A stretch of DNA of 64,000 nt, taken from the NCBI GenBank assembly GCA_965230565.1, contig CBDDLH010000005.1:124001-188000 (forward strand), written 5' to 3'. Positions 28,901-34,734 of the stretch are shown in pieces. Source of the DNA: BCD1 sp965230565 (lineage in GTDB: Bacteria > Bacteroidota > Bacteroidia > Chitinophagales > Saprospiraceae). Numbering within the stretch: the first letter of the stretch is position 1; every line of letters starts with the position of its first letter. A program made the translations under genes and the position numbers. The notes beneath the pieces were generated by a model, which saw only the letters and a list, made by a program, of their open reading frames with translations, searched no databases and was not told the origin of the DNA.

Positions 28901-30294
28901 TAACTATACTGATCTACTCATGGGATAGTGCTTACAACCCATATGCAGTACAGCCTGACGGATCAATTGGTGGACCAAACTACGATTACTGTGAGACTTA
29001 CTTGTTAGTTCAGGCTCACGCAGATTGTGCAGAACCGATCCTGTCGAATATCGCAGGTACCGTTCAGACTGAAGAAGCTGAAGGTGTAGAAGGTACTGAA
29101 GTACTCTTGAGTGGAGTAAGCTCAGATGAAGAAGTGACCATTGCATCCGGAAGTTATGTATTCAATGTTGTACAGAACGGATTTGATTACACAGTAACTC
29201 CACACCTGGATGAGAATCCATTGAACGGAGTAACGACGTTTGACCTTGTACTGATTACCAAGCACATTCTTGGAATCCAGATTTTGGATAGTCCATATAA
29301 GATGATTGCAGCGGATGCGAACTCATCCGGATCGATCACTACTGCGGATATGATCCAGTTGAGAAAACTGATCCTTGGAATCTACACTGACTTCCCGAAC
29401 AATACAAGCTGGAGGTTTGTGGATGCGGATTATGTATTCCCGGATGCTACGAATCCTTGGTACGAAGAGTTCCCAGAGTCCAGAAACATCAATAACCTGA
29501 GCGAAGACATGATGAGTGAAGACTTCATCGCCGCTAAGATTGGAGATGTTAACGGATCAGCGACACCAAACGCAACGGTAATCGAAGAGCGTAATGTGAA
29601 TGGATTGTTCACGCTTCAGACAGAAGATCTGAGACTTGAAGCAGGTGAGCAGTACACTGTGAACTTTACAGCTGCCGATCTGGATAAGATCCAGGGTTAC
29701 CAGTTTACCATGAACTTCGACCGTACAGCATTGAGCTTTGCAGGTATGGAGTATGGAGTGGCACAGGCTGAGAACTTTGGACTGACATACGCTGATGAAG
29801 GTATGATCACATCAAGCTGGAACCTACCTGGCGGACAGACAGGCGCTGCTAATGGACAAACTTTGAAGGGAGATGAAATCCTCTTCAGCGTAGTGTTCAC
29901 AGCTCAGCTGGAAGCTGATTTGAGTGAAGTGATCAGCATTGGCTCACGTATTACGAGAGCAGAAGCCTACAACGTATCGAATGAACTGCTGGATGTAGCT
30001 ATGAGCTTCAACACGGGAGCAGATGTAGCAGATGTATTTGAAGTATATCAGAATACACCTAACCCGTTTGCAGCAGAGACGAACATAGGTTATAACCTGC
30101 CGGAAGATGCAGCAGTGACCATCACGATCCAGGATGTTACCGGAAGAACAATTCAGGTAATGCACCGGGATGGAATGAAGGGATACAATATTGTGACGTT
30201 AGATGCCGAGACACTCGGTGCTACCGGAACAATGTATTACACCGTTGCTACCGACAAATATGTAGCTACTAAGAAAATGATCCTCGTTAAATAA
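16960..30294 (+). CDS. Giant T9SS-exported SdrD/GEVED/Ig-repeat adhesin with dockerin-like end
   Basis: 4,444 aa from the first ATG; ATGs at 17002 and 17116 are alternatives, and the signal peptide core is MSVIVLMLVFITAVQAQ (about 57-74). Order read from motifs: SdrD B-like domain (75-165); propeller-like region (170-690); SdrD B (691-830); GEVED (836-1026); three SdrD B (1030-1398); GEVED (1401-1591); SdrD B (1592-1744); GEVED (1746-1944); two SdrD B (1947-2221); Fn3-like (2222-2344); a long array of Cys-containing Ig/HYR-like domains (2347-4024); dockerin-like EF-hand segment (4027-4208, DANSSGSITTADMIQLRKLILG); cohesin-like domain (4211-4354); T9SS type A sorting domain (4359-4444, YQNTPNPF...). 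The many D.D.DG..D.GEPG loops should bind calcium. It is probably a cell-surface or released adhesin. Confidence 0.88.
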   Translation: MNQRCTYRFCRDFIMNTKTRWNKRTERQLEDHHPPVVEGAVDRSSPFGSLKKMMITSMSVIVLMLVFITAVQAQSGTAFRDFNGDGLQTGAEPGVEGIIVKLYGNAVFPAKDVLIGEAVTGSNGTYDFSVTLVSGRAALPGENLRVEFEIPDQYGCDLDKDVDFIGLNGGVYGTSVQFIEGQQTNINFAINYPGQWVNTSNPDVYVPIYTFGDPLLAGSAAAEPGLVTFKFDDSGVPASYSGGNAGVPEPTELASNAEVGALYGIAFSRQAQKVFASAVMRRHCGFGPLGPGGIYLVDPYSGAADKTEDWLDLDAIGIFTNNNAGSYPANPGNNTSPVSDYIGTNAERGLPSGLTTPSTDYAAGDQVGKVSIGDIDISDDGRYLYILNLYDRKIYEIDLVDPINPQAPTAADVATRVRSWDVPDPGTNANQGEHRPWGLKYYRGKLYVGVVLSQQDINGNVVGTVSGSGNSQIGDELRGYVYDFDPLTEMFDVKLDFSFNYGRERPWIPWGYRSGYPSRYFSANEREVAEPIISDIEFDDQGNMLVGVLDRKGHQYGIYNNNYAGTLDPVEYASAGELLRANLDASCDMFTIVTAPGTTDYYQDNFAHPESLQGPLAVLPGGGDALAIVLDPIQIRSGGTVRFNNDTGAPVGGSRYEIFDDRHTLSSPDAVPSKANGLGDIELAGVAAPIEIGNLVWMDVDTDGVQDGGEPGIAGVTVELLDASMNVIASTMTDANGGYYFNHSNVMDPSGPSTVQGPLPFTSYKVRISPTQFSSGIGTGPLHNMVLTSTDQAGNGLADRSDSDAALAGGEAQIMLMTNAPGQNDHSFDFGFLVFDYGDLPDTYVTEDGSGGPRHQLDPRLFIGTCVDAEIDGQPDPMAGMMSGGDDNNTINASLPIGEACSNDEDGISFSTSLVPGNQACVEVSVVNTTGAMAKLQGWIDFDGNGMFNGADELNTGDFAGGGVMIPAAGVTNVEYCFDVPAGATFSTGSTELYSRFRLSENGNLGSGGINPDGSVPIGEVEDHKQPLAMLGDYVWIDADYDGVQDMGETPVEGTTATLHDCTGGTPGAVLGSMQTDASGYYKFIGLIDGEYCVCFDLTTSNHPRANDMEFTVPNNSANDDDDSDADEISGCTPGVTLTAGDDYPDLDAGVFIPGKLGDIVWEDVNGNGVQDPGEPGIPNAKATLTGTDGAGNNVTVGPIMTDGVGMYMFGDLKPGTYKVTFMAPDGSNFVPTAVNDPSGNGTDASDSDADPNNMLMSHVVTVVSGTEDLTIDAGFFEPAKIGNIVWQDWDNDGEQDPGEPGIGGVQVTLTGTDGLGNTVPAQMATTDGTGMFMFPGLWPGDYKLTFATPADMQPTKANEGGVADAADSDADPANGGMTTLTFLESGEYDDTWDAGYFATDYGDMPDTYGTTEGANGPKHLIFPDLIIGACVDGELDGQDDPMAGMMAPNGDDNNASAVSHPAGANCTDDEDGVTLVTPMVPGYEACFEVDVVNGTGAAAVLQAWVDFDGDGSVAGEELTTGDFAGGGVTVPVAGLNDAVVCFDVPATTVFSQGNAFVRFRLSRNGGLSATGVNADGSIPQGEVEDYKIPLAKVGNLVWEDRNYNGIQEPGIDVGLNGFPIDLMWVGLDGMMGTGDDVTYSTVSAQVTYPGAVVKDGVYTFCGLIAGDYKLTVTTDRFATLLNVGDDYLDSDDENGELFTITDVLNMDTGENGLNDMAGMMNPVDAANSFPDNQDDISYDFGYAGFDYGDLPQTFVTLEDDPAMPGMEGPRHLFTPNWFMGICMDIDLDGQPDQYAGFYPTSAGDDNTPGLASLPANVVCDDDENGVILKTELLPGYEACFDVMTTGPEAGVMQAWIDFDGSGDFAADGSEAVIWSSSGTAEAAIPAGANVITELCFVVPANATFPNIETHMRFRFSDQGGLDYKNGYADGSYPFGEVEDYYQPLAEIGDLIWHDIDGDGVQDPGEPGVPGVTVEIHDCTDPNNPQVLATTTTDANGFYEFIGLIPMEKYCIHFDETTATDGNANDYVFTFKDSPNIDATDANDSDVDSEGWAEPVMMMDRERNETIDAGVYIPVSIGNFVWLDYDEDGEQDPDEPVIEGAKLFLSGTNNIGEDIPGGAMMVPDGQPIPQTMLMTDANGEYLFTGLAPGTYKITFDISMITGPEELVRFAQLLVFTFQDATIDPEDSDVDPGDYDSPVGMSGFYTLLSGDQDLTVDGGVMVPCLPPTDIYVDMVMETTAIIHWTVNNEILDINTNAHCWNIAIGNYGFEPWNNEAVQLITVCADDPDIVINGDQVSYMVEDLAAGTCYDVYVQEGCNGEIPPTATHGWVNAPGTPQIGDILGNPLLATDTNPDGLCTFDYPHIVTKSATPPECPWGSENYIANGTLTVVIEDSPSCGPSTFTITVTPVAGSTPGGTTPVAVSDSYIDVPAGSYTYTDLDAGEYHVSVLETGPCRPKVNPVEMTQEVPNAIDTEGPDKFVTDILGNEVTNIGPFILPEGSCDYQMQLYVQAIDGCYGFITAEDAVSVTATMIPGTVFPGTQASVVDDGFGNYLIDVTFAAGTTELTITVEDPDGNPTSMTYTVVVEEFTNPDVSIVGIDNITIPHCADSRDISFTVYVDDLCDQLVDFDNLTVCVYDLDDLANPTCLDPDDTFPLGGGELPGDGNGYGVYTLEVTPDMDGNYIEAFYTDPQGNVGVVTVQLTVDQAAADEPGLVYAADENMTIPYCEDTVPFCYSFQVYDDCAPVDIDYVIDNFNQDGMGLELDWVDDTNPNFVYFAYCGEIAPGTYFPEIYYNDAIQPDAQPLVIINQQQNQAPDITLPGNLNFTIPVCEDELVTTLGIYIQDDCDDATDDFTINFLGATFPGLLNWEWVDNGYIELLVQLTPGTHFIGMEVTDSDGATTYTDAQLTVTGQPDTWAPVLVYPSQDFDIALDACEDPEVEVCFYVSAYDNCDENVAPTVMMDGQVLTAVGDDKYCVTVTPGDYQIDVSATDNSDNSSLETFTINVTQEEAPEDNLACIATVYATLEGDCSVELVASMVLNGEWSCLTDDDFDVVVMDDNPDNGAIIDGCGTFNYMITIADGVEANFEVCWGEVTSEDKTSPEIDCPDPTDHSLTSGEEFICTDIESILLDGVHYYTTYADGTIVPGSINAVLAWILGETGYPEVSDNCGQLRVAVWDELEESDCGYDVITRHFEVSDRYNSDCTGAPMTASCTQTISVRKPDIDDVDMPEDIVEIECSDEVAVTDDGYPHPSVTGYPSVTTAYGTYDLAATYCNLGAAYEDSDPIIVCESTYKIIRTWSIVDWCVVPAHVTEYTQIIKVEDTTPPAISCNWEDTDWDGHPDMPVYSTGPFDCTAAFQVAAPTVTDNCSDYVWYVDVVIRTEVNTYDQWGQVTGTAIVDQGHASYGPFGSSESGPYVSGVPMSVFGNHYLHYTVIDGCDNTSTYDCEFAVEDKINPVAICDDDLNISIGSDGYARVYAEDIDEGSNDNCQLTHIEVRRAGGEWGDYVDFDCEDVHEFVTIELRVWDAAGNSNLCWLEVLIEDKITPYCHAPHSVSMHCDDHELLHIDWDNADQLDEVFGAAWAEDNCNATAEQIAVSNNLNDCGWGTVVRTFQATDDWGLTSTNACTQVITIYEVHNYEIKFPKDASAECGVPNPDTLEYNTLGCDLITVNVNDEIYEATSDECYKILRTYKVINWCEWDGESDPIVIGRDEDCDNDPGDEDVWVMVRTEWNGDDPIFTAYVDRDNDETNTNPFIGTSRCTSLPKPYGHWANSTINTELTSVGHWQYTQVIKIYDFVAPTAVVHDYTAFCSETADCNGDVLITVTVEELCDLDVVLAYGFIDAFADGTQDGAATVVEVARDEAAGTITYEISGNYPIGGHSFGLHIEDGCHNITWLEIPFEVVDCKAPTPVCINGLTVTLMPQPDGCCAMAIWATDFIASPNEDCTGPIEYSIHRADDVADGSDIPSPENTGLVLDCEDDETVTILIYSWDSAYNPYAVQPDGSIGGPNYDYCETYLLVQAHADCAEPILSNIAGTVQTEEAEGVEGTEVLLSGVSSDEEVTIASGSYVFNVVQNGFDYTVTPHLDENPLNGVTTFDLVLITKHILGIQILDSPYKMIAADANSSGSITTADMIQLRKLILGIYTDFPNNTSWRFVDADYVFPDATNPWYEEFPESRNINNLSEDMMSEDFIAAKIGDVNGSATPNATVIEERNVNGLFTLQTEDLRLEAGEQYTVNFTAADLDKIQGYQFTMNFDRTALSFAGMEYGVAQAENFGLTYADEGMITSSWNLPGGQTGAANGQTLKGDEILFSVVFTAQLEADLSEVISIGSRITRAEAYNVSNELLDVAMSFNTGADVADVFEVYQNTPNPFAAETNIGYNLPEDAAVTITIQDVTGRTIQVMHRDGMKGYNIVTLDAETLGATGTMYYTVATDKYVATKKMILVK

Positions 30295-30305
30295 TGAGTT
30301 GAGGA

Positions 30306-30339
30306 CCTTACGGATGGGCTTCAGGCCCATTCGCTAAGG
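30306..30339 (+). terminator. Hairpin just after the giant gene
   Basis: CCTTA/TAAGG and ATGGGC/GCCCAT pair around a TTCAG loop, 12 bases past the stop codon. No U-tract follows, so it more likely protects the mRNA 3' end or acts together with the terminator 40 bases further on. Confidence 0.5.
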
Positions 30340-30375
30340 TTTCCAGGAAATAAATACAACTGGAATTTTTGAATA

Positions 30376-30407
30376 AGGGCGGACACGTGTTGTTCGCCCT
30401 TTTTTTG
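30376..30407 (+). terminator. Intrinsic terminator of the giant gene
   Basis: AGGGCG (30376-30381) pairs with CGCCCT (30395-30400), followed by seven T residues. It lies about 80 bases after the stop codon. Confidence 0.75.
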
Positions 30408-30442
30408 AATAATTAAAGGTCCTCCCAGATCCCCCCCTTTTT

Positions 30443-30492
30443 CAAAAAAGACGAGGTTGTCTCATTAGCTGAGATAGCCTCTTGTCTTTTTG
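30443..30492. terminator. Bidirectional terminator between convergent operons
   Basis: An approximately 20-bp stem with few mismatches, flanked by A6 on one side and T5 on the other (AAAAAAGACGAGG... / ...CCTCTTGTCTTTTT). It can stop transcription from the giant gene side and from the his operon side. Confidence 0.75.
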
Positions 30493-30662
30493 AGCACCTC
30501 CACAGATATTTCCAGAACGATAACCATTTCTAAATTTGGAGCATGTTTAAATTTTAATTTATTGAATATCAAATTCTTACCCCACACAGCATTGCAATCG
30601 GTAGGGGGAAATTGGATAAATGAAACCAGTCATCTCCCGATACTTTGTGCACGGGAACCTGT

Positions 30663-30683
30663 CCGCGGCATGATATACCGGGA
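30663..30683. repeat. Dispersed copy of the tRNA-embedded palindrome motif
   Basis: CCGCGGCATGATATACCGGGA differs at only a few positions from the CCGCGGCATGACATGCCGGGA hairpin sitting in the anticodon region of the tRNA-like sequences near 46.4-47.9 kb. It shows that this motif is not confined to tRNA-like DNA. Confidence 0.5.
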
Positions 30684-30749
30684 TCGTGAACATTCTTCCA
30701 TTTTTTCCATTCTTCCACTCGAAATGCAATAACATTTTTTAACATACTC

Positions 30750-31337
30750 TTAACTGGAACGCCCCACGAGGACTTCCTCAATATCCTCTAACCGGCACTC
30801 TTTAGCTTTGAGCAGAATGAGCAGGTGATACAAGAGATCGGCAGCTTCGTTTTTAAATAAATCATCATTATCATCCTTGGCTTCGATCACCAGTTCCACA
30901 GCTTCCTCTCCGACTTTTTGGGCCACCTTGTTGATGCCGCGATTGAAAAGCTTGCTGGTATAAGAGTCCGCTGATCCGCTTTCAATGCGATCGATGATCT
31001 TTTGCTGTAATTTGTAAAGGAAGCCTTTGGGCGTTTCTTCCTTGAAACATGAGGTGGAACCGGTATGACATGTCGGACCTACAGGGTCTGCCTTAATGAG
31101 AATGGTGTCCTGGTCGCAATCAATTTGGATATCCTTCACGAATAGGAAATTTCCGGAAGTTTCCCCTTTGGTCCATAAACGGTTTTTTGAACGACTGAAA
31201 AAGGTGACTTTGCCTTCCTCTTTTGTTTGTTTAAAGGCCTCTTCATTCATGTAGCCAAGCATGAGTACCTGGAGCGTTTTATCATCCTGAATAATAACCG
31301 GCACAAGGCCGTTGCCTTTATTGAAATCTATTTGCAT
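30750..31337 (-). CDS. hisI: Phosphoribosyl-AMP cyclohydrolase / phosphoribosyl-ATP pyrophosphatase (HisIE)
   Basis: 195 aa, bifunctional. The N-terminal HisI domain (1-105) carries the Zn/Mg site DCDQDTILIKADPVGPTCHTGSTSCF. The C-terminal HisE domain (110-195) shows KVAQKVGEEAVELVIEAK and NEAADLLYHLLILL. It removes pyrophosphate from PR-ATP and then opens the ring of PR-AMP, steps 2 and 3 of histidine synthesis. It is the last gene of the operon and overlaps hisF by 10 bases, indicating translational coupling. Confidence 0.95.
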   Translation of the reverse strand: MQIDFNKGNGLVPVIIQDDKTLQVLMLGYMNEEAFKQTKEEGKVTFFSRSKNRLWTKGETSGNFLFVKDIQIDCDQDTILIKADPVGPTCHTGSTSCFKEETPKGFLYKLQQKIIDRIESGSADSYTSKLFNRGINKVAQKVGEEAVELVIEAKDDNDDLFKNEAADLLYHLLILLKAKECRLEDIEEVLVGRSS

Positions 31338-32086
31338 CTGACGGGTATTTTTTCTTTTTGTAAATAGTTTTTGAGTGTAGGAATGGGAATTTCCCCAAAA
31401 TGGAAAATACTGGCTGCCAGGCCTCCGCTGGCTTCGGTCTTTTCGAAAACGTCTTTAAAGTGAACCATCTGCCCGGCACCACCACTGGCAATGACCGGAA
31501 TATTGACAGTTTGGCTTACACGGTTGGTAATGTCGATTGCAAACCCTCCCTTTGTCCCATCATGATTCATGGAGGTCAGCAGGATCTCTCCGGCTCCAAG
31601 AGCTTCTACCTGCTTTACCCAATCCATGGTTTTAACAGGTGTTGGAGTGCGTCCACCGTGTACGTAAACCATCCAATCCCCGTTTTCAAATTTGGTGTCA
31701 ATAGCTACCACAGCACACTGACTTCCAAACTGTCCGGCGATCTCCGATATGAGTTGAGGGTTTTTCACCGCAGCAGAATTTACGCTGACTTTATCGGCTC
31801 CCGCAGTTATGATACGCGAAACATCCCCGATCGAATTGATACCTCCACCAACGGTAAAGGGGATATTGATCTCCCTGGCGATCTTTTTGACGAGTTCAAC
31901 CAGCGTTTTCCGGTTTTCAACGGTGGCGGTGATGTCGAGGAATACCAATTCGTCGGCTCCTTGTTCGACATAACTTTTGGCCAATTCGACCGGGTCTCCT
32001 GCGTCGCGGATATCGACGAAGTTGATGCCTTTGACGGTGCGTCCGTCGCGGATGTCGAGGCAGGGTATGATTCTTTTTTTTAGCAT
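31328..32086 (-). CDS. hisF: Imidazole glycerol phosphate synthase cyclase subunit
   Basis: 252 aa, normal for the family. It is a TIM barrel with CLDIRDGRTVKGINF (first catalytic Asp), AIDTKFENGDWMVYVHGGR (second catalytic Asp), and phosphate loops GGGINS and ASGGAG. With HisH it converts PRFAR and ammonia to IGP and AICAR. It overlaps hisIE and follows hisA after 77 bases. Confidence 0.96.
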   Translation of the reverse strand: MLKKRIIPCLDIRDGRTVKGINFVDIRDAGDPVELAKSYVEQGADELVFLDITATVENRKTLVELVKKIAREINIPFTVGGGINSIGDVSRIITAGADKVSVNSAAVKNPQLISEIAGQFGSQCAVVAIDTKFENGDWMVYVHGGRTPTPVKTMDWVKQVEALGAGEILLTSMNHDGTKGGFAIDITNRVSQTVNIPVIASGGAGQMVHFKDVFEKTEASGGLAASIFHFGEIPIPTLKNYLQKEKIPVRCK

Positions 32087-32163
32087 TGTTTGATGTAGTT
32101 TAATCGCGAGGAGCGCAACGAATACGCAAAGCTCGCAATGAGATTATTCATTTGGATAAATTT

Positions 32164-32889
32164 CTATTTTCCTTGGATAATCCAATTTGAAAGATCCTTC
32201 ATGTTAATTTTGCCTTCATAAATAGCTTTGCCGATAATCGCTCCTTCACAACCGATGGCTTTTAGCTTGTCAAGCTCATCGATGGAGATGACACCACCGC
32301 TGGCGATTAGTTTTACATCAGCCTGGTCCAAAATTTCTTGATATAATTCTTGTGATGATCCCTGTAACATCCCATCCTTAGCGATATCCGTACAGATGAC
32401 GTATTGGATGCCCTTTTCCTGATAGGATAGGATGAATTCAACCACATCCAGCTCTGAACTTTCCATCCAGCCGTCCGTGGCAATTTTCCGGTTGTGGCTG
32501 TCGGCACCCAGGATGATCTTCTCCGGGCCATATTTTTGTAACCAGTTCAGAAAAATTTCCGGTTGTTTGGCAGCAATGCTCCCGCCGGTTATTTGCCCGG
32601 CTCCGCTTTCAAAAGCGATACGGATATCCTCATCAGATTTTAGCCCTCCACCGAAATCGATCTTCAGGTTTGTTCTGGTCGCAAGGGTCTCCAGTGTTCT
32701 GTAATTGACGATGTGTTTTGACCTGGCTCCATCGAGGTCGACCAGGTGTAAATATTCGATGCCCGAATCCTCAAATGTTTTAGCCACTTCCAGTGGGTGC
32801 TCATTATAGACTTTTTTGGTATCGTAATTACCTTTGGTTAACCGTACGCATTTACCGTCGATGATGTCAATTGCGGGTATGATTCTCAT
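32164..32889 (-). CDS. hisA: ProFAR isomerase
   Basis: 241 aa. The frame extends further upstream, but the ATG at 32889 gives the standard start MRIIPAIDIIDGKCVRLTKG. It is a TIM barrel with catalytic Asp in AIDIIDG and in CTDIAKDGMLQG, and phosphate-binding GGGLKS and ASGGV. It catalyses the Amadori isomerisation of ProFAR. A perfect palindrome lies 22 bases upstream of the start, between hisH and hisA. Confidence 0.95.
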   Translation of the reverse strand: MRIIPAIDIIDGKCVRLTKGNYDTKKVYNEHPLEVAKTFEDSGIEYLHLVDLDGARSKHIVNYRTLETLATRTNLKIDFGGGLKSDEDIRIAFESGAGQITGGSIAAKQPEIFLNWLQKYGPEKIILGADSHNRKIATDGWMESSELDVVEFILSYQEKGIQYVICTDIAKDGMLQGSSQELYQEILDQADVKLIASGGVISIDELDKLKAIGCEGAIIGKAIYEGKINMKDLSNWIIQGK

Positions 32890-32910
32890 ATTTTTTCTTT
32901 TTTTGAGTTG

Positions 32911-32955
32911 CGCTACAGTGACGGCCTCACTCAGAGTGAGGCCGTCACTGTAGCG
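32911..32955. repeat. 45-bp perfect palindrome in the hisH-hisA gap
   Basis: Bases 32911-32932 are the exact reverse complement of 32934-32955, with a single base at the centre. The stem is GC-rich (CGCTACAGTGACGGCCTCAC...). A poly-C run follows at about 32960-32970. It has no U-tract. In mRNA it would form a very stable hairpin immediately before hisA. Confidence 0.85.
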
Positions 32956-33063
32956 TCTCCCCCCCCCCTTTATAAAAGCCACGAGATGCGGAAACGTGAC
33001 ATAAATTTTTAGGTTATTTTCAAAAAAAATCAAAAAATTTTGAAAATGGGGCCAATCGAGTTT

Positions 33064-33642
33064 TTATAGGTTCAGAAAATTGCGCAACAGTTGTTCCCCA
33101 ACATCAGCAGATTTCTCAGGATGAAACTGAGTGGCGTAAAAATTATCCTTGTGCATGGCCGCGCTGAAAGGGTGGATATATTCACAGGTGCCAACGGTGT
33201 CTTTTCCAACCTCTGCAAAATAGCTGTGCACATAATACATGTCCTGGTCTGTTTGGATGCCTTTAAACAATGGGCCCTCAATTTTTGTGAAACTATTCCA
33301 TCCCATGTGGGGCACTTTTTTGGTGGCCCGGAATTTTCGGACTTGCTCATCAAAAATACCCAGGCATTGCGTGTCTCCCTCTTCACTGTGTTTGCACATC
33401 AGCTGCAATCCGAGGCAGATTCCAAGCATAGGGTTTTTGATGGAACGGATCACTTCATCCAACCCGGTTTGTCTTAGATATCTCATAGTGGAACCGGCTT
33501 CCCCAACGCCCGGGAAAATGACTTTTTCAGCCGAGAGTATCTGCTCCGGATCATCCGTTAAAATACTTTGATAACCTAAACGTGTCAGGGCATTTTGAAC
33601 GGAAGAAATATTTCCTGCATTGTATTTTATTATCGCTATCAT
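33064..33642 (-). CDS. hisH: Imidazole glycerol phosphate synthase glutaminase subunit
   Basis: 192 aa class I glutamine amidotransferase. The nucleophile Cys lies in GICLGLQLMC, and His-Glu in TQFHPEKS. PGVGEAGSTM forms the oxyanion region. It supplies ammonia to HisF. Its ATG overlaps the TGA of hisB (ATGA), which also marks the true end of hisB. Confidence 0.95.
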   Translation of the reverse strand: MIAIIKYNAGNISSVQNALTRLGYQSILTDDPEQILSAEKVIFPGVGEAGSTMRYLRQTGLDEVIRSIKNPMLGICLGLQLMCKHSEEGDTQCLGIFDEQVRKFRATKKVPHMGWNSFTKIEGPLFKGIQTDQDMYYVHSYFAEVGKDTVGTCEYIHPFSAAMHKDNFYATQFHPEKSADVGEQLLRNFLNL

Positions 33643-34734
33643 AAACTTCCTTTTGTACTTGGTATAGAATAATTATCCGTTTTACGAACCGCCATTTTAA
33701 TGGCTTTGGCAAAAGCTTTGAAAATGGCTTCTATCTTGTGATGTTCATTGTCTTCCTTCTGCTTTGATGTTGAGGTTACACTTTGAAGCATCACTGAAGG
33801 ATTTGAAAAAGTGCATAAACATTTCCGTAGGCATTTCTCCGATCTTTTCCCGTTTAAATTCGGGTTCCCATACCAGCCAGGGCCTTCCGCCGAAATCAAT
33901 ACCCACCTGGGCAAGACAATCGTCCATAGGTAATAAAAATCCGTACCGTTCAATGCCTTTTTTGGAACCCAGCGCTTTGAGGAAAGCATCACCAAGCGTA
34001 AGTGCTACATCTTCAATGGTGTGATGTTCATCTATTTCAAGATCGCCATTAACTTCTACGGAAAGGTCCATTTGTCCGTGTTTGGCAATCTGTTCTAACA
34101 TATGATCGAAAAAACCAAGTCCGGTGTTGAAATTACCCTTACCTGTTCCGTCCAGGTTTAGGGAAATATTGATGTCTGTTTCTTTGGTTGTTCTTCTGAC
34201 AGAGACCTTTCTTGGTCTGCCCTTGAGTAAACTGTATATTTCTGCCCAACTAGTGGTCGTTAAAACTGCATCAGCATAGTCTTTTTCTCTGATCAAAATA
34301 CCCTGGCTGTTGAGGTTCTTGGCTAGTTCTATATCAGAAGTTCTGTCGCCGATGACGAAAGAATTTTCAAGGTCATACGGACCATGGATATATTTTTGCA
34401 ACAGGGCTGTTCCAGGTTTCCTCGTTGGAGCATTTTCTTCGGGAAATGTCTTGTCAATAACTACCTCGCTGAAAATGATTCCTTCATTTTCAAAGGCTTT
34501 CATCATTTTGTTGTGTGCCGGCCAGAAAGTATCTTCAGGAAAGGATTCGGTTCCTAATCCATCCTGATTGGTAACCATGACCAGCTCGTAGTCGAGTTCT
34601 CTGGCAATTTTTCCCAACCAGCGGAAAACAGCCGGAAGAAATTCCAGTTTTTCAAGACTGTCTACCTGGAAATCTGTTGGTGGTTCCACAATGAGGGTTC
34701 CATCTCTATCAATAAATAATACTTTTTTATTCAT
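33639..34734 (-). CDS. hisB: Histidinol-phosphatase / IGP dehydratase, with apparent frameshift
   Basis: Bifunctional HisB. The N-terminal HAD phosphatase has FIDRDGTLI and GDRTSDIELA (1-165). The IGP dehydratase has RRTTKETDI, FFDHMLEQIAKHG, DEHHTIEDVALTLG and FKSFSDASKCNLNIKAEG. The frame starting at ATG 34734 stops at 33745 after KAEGRQ. The missing end, NEHHKIEAIFKAFAKAIKMAVRKTDNYSIPSTKGSL, is found intact in another frame and stops at 33639. Dropping one base in GGAAGAC (33750-33756) restores EGDNEHHK and a normal 364-aa protein. The second metal-binding HH motif lies after the break, so the truncated form should lack dehydratase activity. A sequencing error or a real mutation cannot be told apart here. 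Confidence 0.85.

Larger units (their letters stand above)
30408..30749. other. Convergent intergenic region, no gene
   Basis: It lies between the 3' ends of the giant gene and the his operon. It holds a bidirectional terminator (30443-30492) and a copy of a GC-rich palindromic motif (30663-30683) that is also found inside the tRNA-like repeats at 46-48 kb. An 80-codon ORF here has no family features. Confidence 0.5.

Noticed and set aside
31400..32083. 227-codon + strand ORF opposite hisF
   Set aside because: It covers hisF almost exactly in antisense and has no domain motif; hisF is certain.
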